The notes: generated by a model not told the origin, from the sequence alone. A stretch of DNA of 64,000 nucleotides from Desulfobacca acetoxidans DSM 11109 (GCF_000195295.1 NC_015388.1:496001-560000), one strand, 5' to 3'; numbered from the stretch's first letter, positions 9,556-19,595 are shown. Numbers and translations are program-made.

Positions 9556-9566
9556 ACCATAACAGC

Positions 9567-9650
9567 GCGAGAGTGGCGGAATTAGGCAGACGCACTGGAT
9601 TTAGGATCCAGCGGGCGACCGTGGGGGTTCGAGTCCCCCCTCTCGCACCA
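9567..9650 (+). tRNA. tRNA-Leu (UAG anticodon)
   Basis: 84 nt with encoded CCA end. The acceptor stem is GCGAGAG/CTCTCGC; the anticodon stem CTGGA/TCCAG encloses the loop TTTAGGA (anticodon TAG); a short variable arm and a TTCGAGT T-loop are present. A class II (long variable arm) tRNA fits Leu. Confidence 0.96.
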
Positions 9651-9740
9651 GGAAAAGGCGGCGCTTCGGAAAACAAATCCGACCGATTGACATCTGAAAT
9701 TTTTCTAAGCCGGAAGAAGAAAACTGAGAAATAGGAACTC

Positions 9741-11072
9741 ATGGTGCTCTCTATGAAAGTGGAATTAGAAGAAATCAGCCCGGTGCAGCGCAAACTTTCC
9801 GTGCTCGTGCCCTCACAGAAGGTGGATAAACAGATGGACTTAGCCTATCGTAAATGGGGTGGAAAAGCGAAGATCAAAGGCTTCCGTCCCGGCAAGGCAC
9901 CCCGGTCCATCCTACAGCGTTACTATGGGAAAGAAATTGAACAAGAAGTTTCGCAGGAGCTCTTTCACCAGTCGCTTAATGAGGCGCTACAAGAAGCCAA
10001 TCTCAAGCCAGTCGCCTTGCGGCCGCCGGATCAATTACCGCCCATAGTGCACGGTGATGATTATATGTACAGCATTGAACTTGAGGTGGCGCCTGAGTTT
10101 ACGCCGGAAAATTATCTCAACCTAAACCTGACCGCACCCGAAGTGGCGGTAACCGAGGAAATGGTCGAACAACGTTTGCATGAGATCCAGCAACAGCAGG
10201 CAACCTTGGAGCCGATTGCAGCAGATCGTCCTATCCAGGACAAGGATATTGTTGTCATCGACTATAAAGCCTTTGCAGAGGGCAAGCCTATTGAAGGTGG
10301 AAACAGCGACAACGCCTACCTGGAAATAGGGGCTGGTAAACTCCCGGCTGAGTTTGAACTTCACCTGATTGGCCTGAAAAAAGGTGAAGAGACAGCCTTC
10401 CCCCTGGAAGTCCCGGCTGACTTTATCAACCCGGTATTAGCCGGTCGGACCGCGGATTTTAAGATCAGGATTATCGATATCAAGGAACTTAAGATTCCTG
10501 AATTGGATGACGCCCTGGCTCAGTCACTGTCAGAAAGATTCTCTACTCTAGCTGATCTGCGGCAGGTGGTGGAGGCAGATTTGCAGCGGCGCGGGGAGCA
10601 GCAACGCTATGAAGAATTGCGGCGCCAGGCACTGGAGCAGATCCTCGAGAGCAATCCTGTAGATGCCCCTCCCTCTCTCGTCCGTCAGGAACAGGAGCGG
10701 ACGGTACGGCAACAACTCAACGTGTTACACCGTCAAGGTCTCAATGTTGCCGCTCTAGACCCGGAAAAATTATTGGAGCGGGCGCAGGAGGCTGCTGAGA
10801 AGCAGACCAAGATCAATCTTATCTTAGAAAAAATTGCCGCCCGCGAAGGTCTGATAGTCACAGAAGAAGACCTGGAAACCGGTTACCAGCGGATTGCCGA
10901 GCAGGCGGGCGATACCCCGCAGATGGTTAAAAAAATATATCAGGAAAAAGAGTTGGTCGACGACCTCAGGGGCCAGATACGCGGCGAAAAAACTATAGAG
11001 TTTTTGATTGACAAGGCCAGTATCACAAATCCGACAGAGGCGGCGACCGAAACGGCGGAAAAGGAAAGTTAA
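9741..11072 (+). CDS. tig: Trigger factor
   Basis: Ribosome-associated chaperone and peptidyl-prolyl isomerase, 443 residues, the usual length. The N-terminal ribosome-binding domain contains the signature GFRPGKAP (around residues 49-56), the FKBP-like domain lies around residues 150-245 (VVIDYKAF ... [14 protein letters not shown]), and a helical C-terminal domain follows. The ATG at 9741 has AGGA at 9733-9736; an ATG at 9753 is possible but lacks a ribosome site. It heads the tig-clpP-clpX-lon block, the classic order in many proteobacteria; clpP begins 2 nt after its stop. Confidence 0.97.
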   Translation: MVLSMKVELEEISPVQRKLSVLVPSQKVDKQMDLAYRKWGGKAKIKGFRPGKAPRSILQRYYGKEIEQEVSQELFHQSLNEALQEANLKPVALRPPDQLPPIVHGDDYMYSIELEVAPEFTPENYLNLNLTAPEVAVTEEMVEQRLHEIQQQQATLEPIAADRPIQDKDIVVIDYKAFAEGKPIEGGNSDNAYLEIGAGKLPAEFELHLIGLKKGEETAFPLEVPADFINPVLAGRTADFKIRIIDIKELKIPELDDALAQSLSERFSTLADLRQVVEADLQRRGEQQRYEELRRQALEQILESNPVDAPPSLVRQEQERTVRQQLNVLHRQGLNVAALDPEKLLERAQEAAEKQTKINLILEKIAAREGLIVTEEDLETGYQRIAEQAGDTPQMVKKIYQEKELVDDLRGQIRGEKTIEFLIDKASITNPTEAATETAEKES

Positions 11073-11074
11073 AC

Positions 11075-11674
11075 ATGCCTTTGATACCAATAGTGGTGGA
11101 ACAAAGCAGCCGAGGGGAGCGGGCCTACGATATTTACTCCCGCCTGCTGCGGGATCGCATTATCTTTTTAGGATCAGCCATAAATGATGAGGTGTCAAAT
11201 CTCATCGTGGCCCAGTTGCTTTTCCTGGAGTCCGAAGATCCGGATAAAGACATTCATTTCTATATCAACTCACCCGGCGGCTTGGTCACCGCCGGACTGG
11301 CGATTTATGATACCATGCAATATATCAAACCTCCGGTTTCCACGTTGTGCATGGGTCTGGGGGCCAGCATGGCGGCTTTGTTGTTGGCTGCTGGCGCCAA
11401 GGGAAAGCGCTTTGCCTTACCCCACGCTCGCATTTTGATTCACCAGCCCCTGGGTGGCTTCCAGGGGCAGGCCACGGACGTTGAAATTCAAGCCCGGGAA
11501 ATCCTGCGGCTGCGTGAGGAATTGAATGAAGTTCTGGCCCGCCATACGGGGCAGCCTAGAGAGCGGATCAATACCGATACGGAAAGGGATTTTTACATGT
11601 CTGGAGATCAGGCCAAAGAGTATGGCCTGGTAGATGAAGTCATCACGACACGGATGTTAACTCTGAAAGAATGA
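11075..11674 (+). CDS. clpP: ATP-dependent Clp protease proteolytic subunit
   Basis: Cytosolic serine peptidase forming the tetradecameric ClpP chamber. The 199-residue length is standard. The catalytic Ser98 (GASMA) and His123 (LIHQP) are at canonical positions, with the Asp in the [10 protein letters not shown] region. It starts 2 nt after tig and is followed by a 261-bp gap before its partner clpX. Confidence 0.98.
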   Translation: MPLIPIVVEQSSRGERAYDIYSRLLRDRIIFLGSAINDEVSNLIVAQLLFLESEDPDKDIHFYINSPGGLVTAGLAIYDTMQYIKPPVSTLCMGLGASMAALLLAAGAKGKRFALPHARILIHQPLGGFQGQATDVEIQAREILRLREELNEVLARHTGQPRERINTDTERDFYMSGDQAKEYGLVDEVITTRMLTLKE

Positions 11675-11935
11675 TACGTCAACGGCAGACCAACCATGGT
11701 AGGCACTGAGCATCACAGCGATGGGCGATTTTTCGAGCTTGAACTTTTGAGATCAGTTCTTATCTTTGAATTTGGGAATTTAATCTTTTCGAGGCTGTTT
11801 TAAGAAAACCGTGAAACATGCCGAACCTTTAGTTGAAGGGTGGATGAGGAGAACGCCACCCAGTAAACCAAACTTGACACGGGAGGTTGCCTCTCAGGTT
11901 AAAGGGCACCACTCGGAGTTTGGGAGGAATACTTT

Positions 11936-13189
11936 ATGAGCAAGCGTGGAAGCGATAAGAACTCAGATTTGTTATGTTCCTTTTGCGGTAAGTCGCAAAG
12001 TGACGTCAAAAAATTGATCGCCGGCCCCAGCGTGTATATCTGTGATGAATGCATTGAGCTGTGCAATGACATCATCGCCGAAGAAAATGAGAAAGAAGAA
12101 ATCAAAAACGCACGTCTTTCCATTCCGGATCCGGCAGAGATCAAAAACCAGATCGATGAATATGTCATAGGGCAGGAACGGGCAAAAAAAATTCTGTCGG
12201 TAGCGGTCTACAACCATTACAAACGTATAAACTCCAGGGTGGAAATGGACGGGGTGGAGCTCACCAAGAGCAATATCCTGCTGATCGGACCCACCGGTTC
12301 CGGCAAGACTTTGCTGGCCCAAACCCTGGCTAGAATCCTCAACGTGCCTTTTACCATCGCCGACGCTACTACCTTGACTGAGGCTGGCTATGTGGGTGAA
12401 GACGTTGAAAATATTATCTTGAATCTCCTGCAGGTAGCTGATTACGACATTGAGAAGGCAACTCGCGGAATAGTGTACATCGATGAAATTGACAAGATCG
12501 CCCGCAAAAGCGATAGTCCATCGATTACTCGGGATGTTTCCGGAGAGGGTGTGCAGCAGGCCTTGTTAAAGATTATCGAAGGCACCATGGCTTCGGTACC
12601 TCCCAAAGGCGGCCGCAAACATCCCCAGCAGGAATTCGTCAAGGTGGATACCACCAACATTCTCTTCATCTGCGGCGGTGCCTTCAACGGTTTGGAAGAT
12701 ATCATCAATACCCGCATTGGGAAAAAGACTATGGGTTTCGTAGCCGACATTCAGAGCCGGGTACACCGCAAACAGGGCAAGACCCTGGCCCTCGTGCAAC
12801 CGCAGGACCTCTTAAAGTTCGGCCTCATCCCCGAGTTTGTCGGTCGGTTGCCGGTAATCGCTACCTTGGAGGAACTGGACGAAGAAGCCCTGGTCCGCAT
12901 CCTGAAGGAGCCACGCAATGCCCTGGTCAAACAATACCAGAAGCTGCTGGAGATGGAGCAGGTACATCTGCGCTTTACCGAGGGAGCCTTGGCGGCTATC
13001 TCGCGCGAGGCCCTGAAGCGCCGCTCTGGAGCTCGTGGTCTCAGGGCGATTTTGGAACAGGCAATGTTGGATATCATGTATGATATCCCCAGCATGAAAA
13101 ATGTCCGGGAGTGCCTAATCAATGAGGAAGTTATTTTGAAACACGATAAACCAATTCTCATTTTTGAGCCTCAAGCTGAAAGCGCTTAG
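11936..13189 (+). CDS. clpX: Clp protease ATP-binding subunit ClpX
   Basis: AAA+ unfoldase that feeds substrates to ClpP, 417 residues. The N-terminal zinc-binding domain has Cys14/Cys17 and Cys36/Cys39. The Walker A motif GPTGSGKT is near residues 119-126, Walker B is [10 protein letters not shown], and the RGVQQALLK-like pore/sensor segments appear as [13 protein letters not shown] and SGARGLR. The separate 261-bp leader suggests its own promoter, although no clear sigma-32 box was found. lon follows after 25 bp. Confidence 0.98.
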   Translation: MSKRGSDKNSDLLCSFCGKSQSDVKKLIAGPSVYICDECIELCNDIIAEENEKEEIKNARLSIPDPAEIKNQIDEYVIGQERAKKILSVAVYNHYKRINSRVEMDGVELTKSNILLIGPTGSGKTLLAQTLARILNVPFTIADATTLTEAGYVGEDVENIILNLLQVADYDIEKATRGIVYIDEIDKIARKSDSPSITRDVSGEGVQQALLKIIEGTMASVPPKGGRKHPQQEFVKVDTTNILFICGGAFNGLEDIINTRIGKKTMGFVADIQSRVHRKQGKTLALVQPQDLLKFGLIPEFVGRLPVIATLEELDEEALVRILKEPRNALVKQYQKLLEMEQVHLRFTEGALAAISREALKRRSGARGLRAILEQAMLDIMYDIPSMKNVRECLINEEVILKHDKPILIFEPQAESA

Positions 13190-13214
13190 CCGCGCCGGAG
13201 GAAGCGAATAACGT

Positions 13215-15683
13215 ATGATATTTAAATTGAACCGGCCCAAATCCTCGACGGAAGGCTTTAAAAAAGAGATTGAAATGGTCCCTTTGCTGCCCCTGCGGGA
13301 CATTGTCATCTTCCCTCACATCATGGTGCCATTGTTCATCGGTCGGGAGAGGTCTATCGCCGCTTTGGAACACGCCATGGGACAGGACAGTCTGATACTG
13401 CTGTGCACCCAAAAAGACGCCAAAAAAGATGACCCGAGTGAAAATGACATCTACCGGGTTGGTGTTCTGGGGAATATTCTGCAGCTCTTGCGGCTGCCGG
13501 ACGGCACGGTGAAGGCCCTCATCGAAGGCAAGAAGCGGGCTGAAATCCGTCATTTTCTGAGCAACCCGAATTATTTCATCGTTGAAGTAGAGGAAATTGT
13601 CGAATCTTATGAGCACACTACCGAAGTAGAGGCGCTCATGAGAACGAACCTGGTGTCATTCGAGCAATATATTAAGTTAAACAAAAAGATTCCCCAGGAA
13701 GTCCTTCAGGCCATCAACACACTCACCGATCCGGGCTGGTTGGCGGATAACATCGCCTCCCATCTGGCCATTAAGATCGAAGAGAAACAGCCCTTGTTGG
13801 AGATCGTCCATCCGGTGAAACGCCTGGAGAAAGTCCTCTATGTCATGCAGCGGGAAATTGAGGTGCTGCAGATCGAAGGTCGTATTAAAAGCCGGGTCAA
13901 GAAACAGATGGAAAAGACCCAGAAAGAATACTATCTCAACGAGCAGATCCGGGCCATCCAGAAGGAGATGGGTGAGAAGGACGATCTACGCAGTGAAATT
14001 CAGGACCTTGAAAAACGCATAAAAAGAAAGCGGCTGAGTTCCGAAGCCAGCACCAAGATGCGCCATGAGCTCAAGAAGCTGAAACTCATGAGCCCCATGT
14101 CGGCCGAAGCCACGGTGGTACGCAATTACATCGATTGGGTGCTGGCCCTTCCCTGGTATGAGAAGACCAAAGATAAGCTCGACATCGTCGAAGCCGAGCG
14201 GATTCTCAATGAAGACCACTATGGCTTGGAGAAACCCAAGGAGCGTATCCTGGAGTATCTGGCGGTCCAGAGCCTGGTGAAAAAAATGAAAGGGCCAATC
14301 CTCTGTCTGGTGGGTCCACCGGGTGTGGGCAAAACGTCGCTGGCCAAGTCCGTGGCTCGGGCCTTGGGGCGCAATTTTGTGCGGCTCTCTTTGGGCGGCG
14401 TCCGGGACGAAGCCGAGATCCGCGGTCACCGGCGGACGTATATCGGCGCTCTACCCGGCAAGATTATCCAGTCCTTGCGCAAGGCTAAAACAAACAATCC
14501 GGTCTTCTGTCTGGACGAAGTGGACAAAATGAGCACCGATTTCCGGGGTGACCCCTCCGCCGCCCTGCTGGAGGTCTTGGATCCGGAACAGAACAACGCC
14601 TTCAACGATCATTATCTGGACATGGACTATGATCTCTCCGAAGTCATGTTCATCACTACGGCCAATACCCTCTATTCTATTCCACTGCCGCTGCAGGACC
14701 GGATGGAGATTATCCGCATTCCGGGTTATACCGAAGTGGAGAAGCTCAATATTGCGCAGTTATTTTTAATTCCGAAGCAGCGGCAGGCTAATGGCTTGAC
14801 CCCGGAGAATATCGAATTTTCCGAAAACGCTATCCTGAACGTCATCCGCCAATACACTCGGGAAGCCGGAGTACGGAATCTGGAGCGGGAGATTGCCGGC
14901 ATCTGCCGAAAGGTGGCGCGGGAAGTAGCTAAAGAGGGGTTGGAACATAAAGTCCGGGTTTCTAGTCAAACCGTCTCCAAATACCTGGGTGTACCTAAAT
15001 TTCGCTTCGGCCGCAGCGAGGAAAAAGACGAAGTGGGTCTCACCACCGGGTTGGCTTGGACCGAATTCGGCGGTGAACTCCTTCTGACCGAGGTAGTTAT
15101 CCTCCCCGGCCGCGGGAAACTTATCATTACCGGCAAGCTGGGCGAAGTGATGCAGGAATCGGCCCAGGCCGCTATGAGCTATGTCCGCTCTCGAGCCAGC
15201 GATCTCGGACTGCCCCTGGACTTCTACCGGCGGGTGGATATTCATATCCACATTCCCGAAGGGGCCATACCCAAAGACGGTCCCTCGGCCGGCATCACTC
15301 TGGCCACTACTCTGGTTTCGGCCCTGCTCAAGATTCCGGTGCATCGGGATATCGCCATGACCGGCGAAATAACTCTGCGCGGACGAGTACTACCTATCGG
15401 CGGACTAAAGGAAAAGATCATCGCCGCCCACCGGGGACAGATCAAAACCGTACTTATTCCGAAGGATAACGAAAAGGATCTGAAAGATATTCCACCCCGG
15501 ATTCTCAAGGCCGTCGAGGTCATTCCGGTGGAGCACATGGATGAAGTATTGTTGCGGGCCCTGGTCCTCGAAAAACCTGAGACTTTATTCAAGCCCAGGC
15601 CAGACGCCGATCAGATGCCGTCCCCGGCCTTTCTGCCGGCTGCGGCCGAGACCCCCGGTGACCACGAGATTCATGCCCACTAG
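13215..15683 (+). CDS. lon: ATP-dependent protease La
   Basis: Homo-oligomeric AAA+ serine protease degrading misfolded and regulatory proteins. It has 822 residues in the LonA architecture: N-terminal substrate domain starting [15 protein letters not shown], Walker A GPPGVGKT at about residues 367-374, Walker [11 protein letters not shown], and a C-terminal protease domain with catalytic Ser691 in PKDGPSAG and the partner Lys in a [12 protein letters not shown] segment. It ends the quality-control block. A slightly longer Pro/Ala-rich tail than in E. coli is present. Confidence 0.98.
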   Translation: MIFKLNRPKSSTEGFKKEIEMVPLLPLRDIVIFPHIMVPLFIGRERSIAALEHAMGQDSLILLCTQKDAKKDDPSENDIYRVGVLGNILQLLRLPDGTVKALIEGKKRAEIRHFLSNPNYFIVEVEEIVESYEHTTEVEALMRTNLVSFEQYIKLNKKIPQEVLQAINTLTDPGWLADNIASHLAIKIEEKQPLLEIVHPVKRLEKVLYVMQREIEVLQIEGRIKSRVKKQMEKTQKEYYLNEQIRAIQKEMGEKDDLRSEIQDLEKRIKRKRLSSEASTKMRHELKKLKLMSPMSAEATVVRNYIDWVLALPWYEKTKDKLDIVEAERILNEDHYGLEKPKERILEYLAVQSLVKKMKGPILCLVGPPGVGKTSLAKSVARALGRNFVRLSLGGVRDEAEIRGHRRTYIGALPGKIIQSLRKAKTNNPVFCLDEVDKMSTDFRGDPSAALLEVLDPEQNNAFNDHYLDMDYDLSEVMFITTANTLYSIPLPLQDRMEIIRIPGYTEVEKLNIAQLFLIPKQRQANGLTPENIEFSENAILNVIRQYTREAGVRNLEREIAGICRKVAREVAKEGLEHKVRVSSQTVSKYLGVPKFRFGRSEEKDEVGLTTGLAWTEFGGELLLTEVVILPGRGKLIITGKLGEVMQESAQAAMSYVRSRASDLGLPLDFYRRVDIHIHIPEGAIPKDGPSAGITLATTLVSALLKIPVHRDIAMTGEITLRGRVLPIGGLKEKIIAAHRGQIKTVLIPKDNEKDLKDIPPRILKAVEVIPVEHMDEVLLRALVLEKPETLFKPRPDADQMPSPAFLPAAAETPGDHEIHAH

Positions 15684-15723
15684 GCAAGGTTAAGATCACG
15701 GGTGAATTAAGCAAGCACTAAGC

Positions 15724-15753
15724 TTGACAAACCATGGGGTCGTTTGATATACC
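15724..15753 (+). promoter_or_regulatory. Sigma-70-type promoter for the tRNA-Val/tRNA-Asp pair
   Basis: A consensus -35 TTGACA (15724-15729) is followed after 18 bp by TATACC (15748-15753), ending 20 bp before tRNA-Val. The two tRNAs lie 27 bp apart and share the terminator downstream, so they likely form one transcript. Confidence 0.65.
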
Positions 15754-15773
15754 ATTAAAACTTACGCAGAGGC

Positions 15774-15849
15774 GGGCGGATAGCTCAGCTGGGAGAGCAT
15801 CGGCCTTACAAGCCGGGGGTCACAGGTTCGAACCCTGTTCCGCCTACCA
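15774..15849 (+). tRNA. tRNA-Val (UAC anticodon)
   Basis: 76 nt with encoded CCA. Acceptor GGGCGGA/TCCGCCT, D arm GCTC..GAGC, anticodon stem TCGGC/GCCGG around the loop CTTACAA (anticodon TAC), and T arm ACAGG TTCGAAC CCTGT. Confidence 0.97.
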
Positions 15850-15876
15850 ACCTTGCAGAAAAAAGTCAGCCTAATC

Positions 15877-15953
<77 letters not shown>

Positions 15954-15963
15954 TGAATATCAA

Positions 15964-15996
15964 GGGGGTTAGCAATCTAAGCTAACCTCTCTTTTA
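15964..15996 (+). terminator. Rho-independent terminator after tRNA-Asp
   Basis: The stem GGTTAGC / GCTAACC with a seven-base loop is followed by CTCTCTTTTATT. It sits 11 nt past the tRNA-Asp CCA end and would end the two-tRNA transcript. Confidence 0.75.
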
Positions 15997-16009
15997 TTCT
16001 TCCCCCTCA

Positions 16010-16250
16010 TTCTATCCCACACATTAGCCTGAATACTCACTACCAAAGCCCAGAGGATGTCTGTCGAGAGGTGGTGCCCTTGGAATCCTACACCACCACC
16101 CTGCGGCGTCAGGTTATCGACGTGGCTGCCAAGATTGTGCGGCATGCAGGCCAGGTCATCTTCAAAGTGACCGAGGCCACCATGGCGCGGTTGCAGTTTG
16201 CCAAATTTTGCGCTCGCAGCAACATGCCACCACCGTTTGTTTGGACCTGA
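16010..16250 (+). pseudogene. Transposase C-terminal remnant
   Basis: An open frame ending at a TGA (16248-16250) encodes about 60-75 residues with a transposase-tail look: VVPLESYTTTLRRQVIDVAA, then KIVRHAGQVIFKV. The conserved Leu-Arg...Ala-x-Lys-x-Val-Arg-His-Ala-x-x-Val pattern is what I associate with C-termini of IS1380-like DDE transposases. There is no start, no catalytic core and no detectable terminal inverted repeats, so this is a decayed end fragment. The IS family is uncertain. It lies just past the tRNA-Asp terminator. Confidence 0.6.
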
Positions 16251-16411
16251 CGGCCGGATAGAGTTGGTGCATTCCTCACCTGCGTGATTGTGCCACTCCC
16301 TCGAAATTCCTAAGATGAAATGAATCGTTCATTGCAACCTAAATGTATAATAAACATTTAATAAAATATATTATTATTGTAAGTTCTCATTTCTTCTGGT
16401 ATCTTGTGATC

Positions 16412-18091
16412 ATGCGATCGAAAGCAGAAATCCGTATCTTGTTGAAGCGCCTGGATGGAGAGCCTGCCGATGCTCTGGAAGACGAGAGCCTCGAGTTTAA
16501 GCCCTGGGAGGGCGACCTGAAGACCTTGCATCGTCTCCTTCGCGAAGCGGTGGTGTGCCTGGCCAACGCCCGGGGAGGCACCGTTGTCCTGGGTGTCAGA
16601 GACAGAGTTAGAACCAGGCGGGAGGCTATACAGGGGGTGGGCCGCTACGACATCTTCGGACTCAAGCGGGCAATATATGGCGGCACCGACCCCCACATCC
16701 TGGTGGAGATCGAGGAACTTACAGAGCCCGAAGGTACACTCCTCTTGGTGCATGTGCCACGAGGTTTACCCCCACACACCACCAGCGATGGCGTTGCCAA
16801 GGTCCGCATTGGCAAGGATTGCCAACCGCTCACCGGCCGCCTTATGGCTCAGATGCTGGCTGCGGGAGGCCAGGTGGACCCTACCCAAGAGATCGTGGCC
16901 GACGTTGGCGAAGAAGACCTGGACCCAAAGGAGATGGCCGAGCTCCGTCAGATTATCCGTCGGGAGGCCCAGAGCGCCGATCTTGTCCGTTTAGGGGACC
17001 GTCCTTTGCTGGAAGCCTTAGGTTTGATAACGGACCAAGGGGTCACCCTGGCGGGACTTTTGCTCTTGGGAAAGGCCGAACCTTTGAAGCAGTATGTGCC
17101 TCAGCACGAGGTCACTTTTCTTAGGTACCGACAGCGCACCCGCTACGACCAGCGACGAGACCTTAAGGGTCCGCTCTTGGCCGTGCTTCGGGAGATGGAA
17201 CAACTAGTGTCCATCAACAACCGCATTCGCACCGTCCAAGAAGAGGGGTTTGGGCAGTTGGAGTTCCCTGATTTTACCTGGGAAGTAGCCAGGGAAGCGG
17301 TCCTTAACGCTGTAACACACCGGGACTATTTCCAACGCCAGGGAGTAATGGTAGAGCTTTACAAAGACCGACTGGAGATAACTAGTCCCGGAGGGTTTAT
17401 CGCTGGCATCAACCCAGACAATATTCTCCGGCACCCACCGGCGCACCGAAACGAATTACTGGCCCGTGCCCTTCATTCTGTGGGATTAGTGAACCGAGTG
17501 GGCCTGGGAGTGGACCGCATTTATGAGGAGCTATTGCGCCTGGGAAAAGATGTCCCTCGCTACACCGCGGACGAGGTGCATGTACGCCTTACAATGCCCT
17601 TGGCTACGAATTCTGGGTTCGCTATGTTTGTGGCACAAGAAGAGCGCCGGGAGCGGCCCCTGGAATTGGACGACCTCTTGATTTTACGAGCCTTTCTGCG
17701 CTTTTCCCTCCTAGATCGTTGGCGGGCCGCCCAAGTTTTGCAACTGACCGAAGAAGAAGCTGCCGAACGCCTGGCCAGCTTGCGTCAGCGCGGGTATCTG
17801 GCAGTCCGCGGCCGGGGGCGTGGGGCTAGTTATGAATTGCGGCGGGAACTGGCGGATCGCCTCCGAGGCCGAGCCGCAGTGGATGCGGAACTGCCTTTGG
17901 ACGAGGAAGCGGTGCGATTGCGAATAATAGCTCTTTTGAAAGAACGCGGCCGGCTTACCAATGCTGAGATTAGACGTTTCTCCGGTTTCCATCGCCTCCA
18001 AGTGTATCGCTTAATCAAAGGTTTGGAAGCCGAAGGCATGGTACGGCTGGTGGACAAGGGACGCTCGGCCCATATCGTCTTGTCAGAATAG
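16412..18091 (+). CDS. AlbA_2 / RecG-like ATP-binding regulator
   Basis: 560-residue protein of the type annotated as 'ATP-dependent DNA helicase RecG-related' or Schlafen AlbA_2 protein. Residues about 15-140 form the AlbA_2 domain (ESLEFKPWE ... NARGGTVVLGVRD). Residues about 280-400 form the HATPase_c_4-like module (FTWEVAREAVLNAVTHRDY, LEITSPGGF, NELLARALHSVGLVNRVGLG). Winged-helix-like segments fill the C-terminus, so DNA binding is likely. There is no helicase core. An upstream ATG at 16343 would add an A+T-rich, atypical leader; the ATG at 16412 begins the recognisable protein. It stands alone in the island; a transcriptional or defence role is possible but unproven. Confidence 0.8.
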   Translation: MRSKAEIRILLKRLDGEPADALEDESLEFKPWEGDLKTLHRLLREAVVCLANARGGTVVLGVRDRVRTRREAIQGVGRYDIFGLKRAIYGGTDPHILVEIEELTEPEGTLLLVHVPRGLPPHTTSDGVAKVRIGKDCQPLTGRLMAQMLAAGGQVDPTQEIVADVGEEDLDPKEMAELRQIIRREAQSADLVRLGDRPLLEALGLITDQGVTLAGLLLLGKAEPLKQYVPQHEVTFLRYRQRTRYDQRRDLKGPLLAVLREMEQLVSINNRIRTVQEEGFGQLEFPDFTWEVAREAVLNAVTHRDYFQRQGVMVELYKDRLEITSPGGFIAGINPDNILRHPPAHRNELLARALHSVGLVNRVGLGVDRIYEELLRLGKDVPRYTADEVHVRLTMPLATNSGFAMFVAQEERRERPLELDDLLILRAFLRFSLLDRWRAAQVLQLTEEEAAERLASLRQRGYLAVRGRGRGASYELRRELADRLRGRAAVDAELPLDEEAVRLRIIALLKERGRLTNAEIRRFSGFHRLQVYRLIKGLEAEGMVRLVDKGRSAHIVLSE

Positions 18092-18121
18092 CCATGAATT
18101 GGCCTGACGATAAATGTTACA

Positions 18122-18221
18122 AGGGAAAATGTTTTAAGCAAATATGCTGGCCGCTATCAAGAAGGAACCAATATTGTCTTGTTGGATGGGGATGTGGCCA
18201 ATGCGTTTCCAAACAAGGAAG
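18122..18221 (+). pseudogene. Truncated copy of the brnT-partner antitoxin
   Basis: Bases 18136-18221 match 19142-19228 (inside the antitoxin gene at 19060-19299) at most positions, and the reading frame is preserved for KYAGRYQEGTNIVLLDGDVA. The 5' half is shortened by an internal deletion and the 3' part ends abruptly before the HTH gene. It has no start codon in a usable place and is best read as a broken paralogue left by recombination. Confidence 0.75.
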
Positions 18222-18245
18222 GTTCCATTGTTGAGGTACAGCACC

Positions 18246-18548
18246 ATGAGTGAAATTTTGGATATTGCCAATGATATGGCGCAAGACTTGTTTAGGGCCG
18301 GGGCCATGGGCGAAATTACCATGCGCCAGGTTAAGGCGCTCTGCTTGCCACCTAAGCGGGAGTTCCGGCCTGAGGATATCCGCCGTATCCGCTTGGCGAA
18401 TCATGTCAGCCAGGCCGTGTTTGCCGCGATCATAGGCACTGGCAAGACTACGTTCCAGCAGTGGGAACAGGGCCAGAAGAAGCCAAGCGGCCCGGCGCAA
18501 CGGCTTCTCGATCTTATCGAGCGCAAGGGGTTAGCCGCGCTCGGTTAA
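18246..18548 (+). CDS. HigA/YiaG-type HTH antitoxin or regulator
   Basis: 100-residue cytosolic DNA-binding protein. The C-terminal half is a Xre-type helix-turn-helix: FRPEDIRRIRLANHVSQAVF, then AAIIGTGKTTFQQWEQGQKKPSG, followed by an amphipathic helix. This matches antitoxins of the HigBA/MqsRA type. No toxin gene accompanies it: upstream is the truncated antitoxin fragment, downstream a 249-bp gap. It may be an orphan antitoxin. An in-frame ATG at 18144 would read through the unrelated fragment and is not credible. Confidence 0.75.
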   Translation: MSEILDIANDMAQDLFRAGAMGEITMRQVKALCLPPKREFRPEDIRRIRLANHVSQAVFAAIIGTGKTTFQQWEQGQKKPSGPAQRLLDLIERKGLAALG

Positions 18549-18605
18549 TCCCGAGGGAACCAGAAAATACTACCCCGTCCCTATTGAATCTATTCCCGGC
18601 CTGGA

Positions 18606-18683
18606 TGCCGGTTTGAATATTCAAATCCTATCTTGAATATTTCCCGCTTCAAAGATAATTTCCGGAAGTGGCAAGATATGCGG
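18606..18683 (+). repeat. 78-bp direct repeat, left copy
   Basis: Matches 19360-19437 with three mismatches over 78 bp (begins TGCCGGTTTGAATATTCAAA). The pair brackets the brnT/antitoxin cassette 754 bp apart, in the same orientation. It contains the palindrome TTTGAATATTCAAA. Confidence 0.9.
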
Positions 18684-18797
18684 TTCTTTTGAATGTAACT
18701 TAGGAAAATCTCATATTCTTGCTTTTCAGACCAAATTTTCCTATATTCATACTATGTGAATGATTGAAATTAAAAATCTAGTTCGGCCTCACGACAT

Positions 18798-19091
18798 ATG
18801 CTCAGGTTTGAATGGGATCCAGCAAAAGAGAAAGCAAATCAAAAAAAGCACCGTGTTTCTTTTAAAGAGGCCGCTACTGTGTTTCGGGACCCCCTAAGCA
18901 TTACTTTTTATGATCCTGATCATTCCGAGGAAGAAGATCGTTTTGTGATCGTTGGGTTTTCCACTATCGGCCGACTTCTTATGGTTGCCCATACGGAGCG
19001 CGTTGACCAGATTCGCATCATTAGCTCTCGAGAACTTACCAAAGTGGAGCGAAAAGCTTATGAAGAAGAAATTAACAGAAGGAAAAAGTGA
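18798..19091 (+). CDS. brnT: BrnT-family toxin
   Basis: 97-residue RelE-fold ribonuclease toxin of the BrnT family (DUF4258-like). It begins with the hallmark FEWDPAKEKANQKKHRVSF and continues FKEAATVFRDPLSITFYDPD, EEDRFVIVGFS, LLMVAHTER and a C-terminal RIISSRELTKVERKAYEEE, where the Arg-x-Ile-Ser-x-Arg-x-x-x-x-x-Glu pattern is diagnostic. The partner gene overlaps its end by 32 bp in another frame, the normal toxin-first order. Predicted to cleave mRNA when unbound. Confidence 0.9.
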   Translation: MLRFEWDPAKEKANQKKHRVSFKEAATVFRDPLSITFYDPDHSEEEDRFVIVGFSTIGRLLMVAHTERVDQIRIISSRELTKVERKAYEEEINRRKK

Positions 19092-19299
19092 CGACCTTCG
19101 CCCAGAATACGACTTGGGAAAATTACTTAAAAGCGGCACTCAAGGCAAATACGCTGGCCGGTATCAAGAAGAAACGAATATTGTCTTGTTGGATGGGGAT
19201 GTGGCCAAAGCGTTTCCAAACGACGAAGCTGTCAATGAAGCCCTCCGTCTGGTAATCAAATTAACCAAGGTTCCACGATCAGAAGAAAAAATAACTTAG
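19060..19299 (+). CDS. Antitoxin partner of BrnT
   Basis: 79-residue antitoxin-like protein beginning inside brnT. Its C-terminal half (ETNIVLLDGDVAKAFPNDEA, then VNEALRLVIKL) is the ribbon-helix-helix-like module common in antitoxins paired with BrnT and RelE toxins. It would bind BrnT and the shared promoter. The N-terminal basic start (MKKKLTEGKSDD) follows the brnT ATGAAG overlap. A damaged copy of this gene lies at 18122-18221. I use no symbol because the sequence is not typical BrnA. Confidence 0.75.
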   Translation: MKKKLTEGKSDDLRPEYDLGKLLKSGTQGKYAGRYQEETNIVLLDGDVAKAFPNDEAVNEALRLVIKLTKVPRSEEKIT

Positions 19300-19359
19300 T
19301 AGCAGTTATCCCCCCCGAGACAATGAAGGTTGGCCTATCCTGATAATACCCGACCCGGC

Positions 19360-19437
19360 TGCCGGTTTGAATATTCAAATCTTATCTTGAATATTTCCCG
19401 CTTCAAAGATAATTTCCGGAAGTGGCAAGTTATGTGG
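19360..19437 (+). repeat. 78-bp direct repeat, right copy
   Basis: Second copy of the repeat at 18606-18683. The 316-bp gap 19300-19615 also holds the vapBC promoter and operator described separately. Confidence 0.9.
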
Positions 19438-19551
19438 CAAGCAAAGCTTCCTCATTTTGTTAGAGAAGAATCTTCAGAAAAGAGACAAATGTTTCCTGAA
19501 CTGTGATGGCGGGTGGGTGATATTCCTCTATTGATAACACAACCTTTCATA

Positions 19552-19580
19552 TTGACATGATGGTATTGTTATCATAATGT
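19552..19580 (+). promoter_or_regulatory. Promoter of the vapBC pair
   Basis: Consensus -35 TTGACA (19552-19557), exactly 17 bp, then -10 TAATGT (19575-19580). The vapB ribosome site AGGAGG is at 19606-19611, 4 nt before the ATG at 19616. Confidence 0.75.
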
Positions 19581-19595
19581 ATTAAAATGATAACA
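19567..19595. promoter_or_regulatory. Palindromic operator overlapping the vapBC promoter
   Basis: Perfect inverted repeat TGTTATCAT (19567-19575) / ATGATAACA (19587-19595) around an 11-bp centre that contains most of the -10 box. A further half-site GATAACA is at 19533-19539. This is the layout expected for autorepression by a VapB-VapC complex. Confidence 0.7.

Noticed and set aside
11675-11935. Heat-shock (sigma-32) promoter before clpX
   Set aside because: A CTTGAA-like box is present, but no CCCCAT-type -10 box at proper distance was found.
18144-18245. Longer start for the HTH antitoxin
   Set aside because: It reads the truncated antitoxin fragment in a wrong frame; the ATG at 18246 starts the recognisable protein.
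18606-19437. Possible CRISPR from repeated sequences
   Set aside because: Only two copies, 78 bp long and 754 bp apart with genes between; no regular repeat-spacer pattern was seen anywhere in the window.
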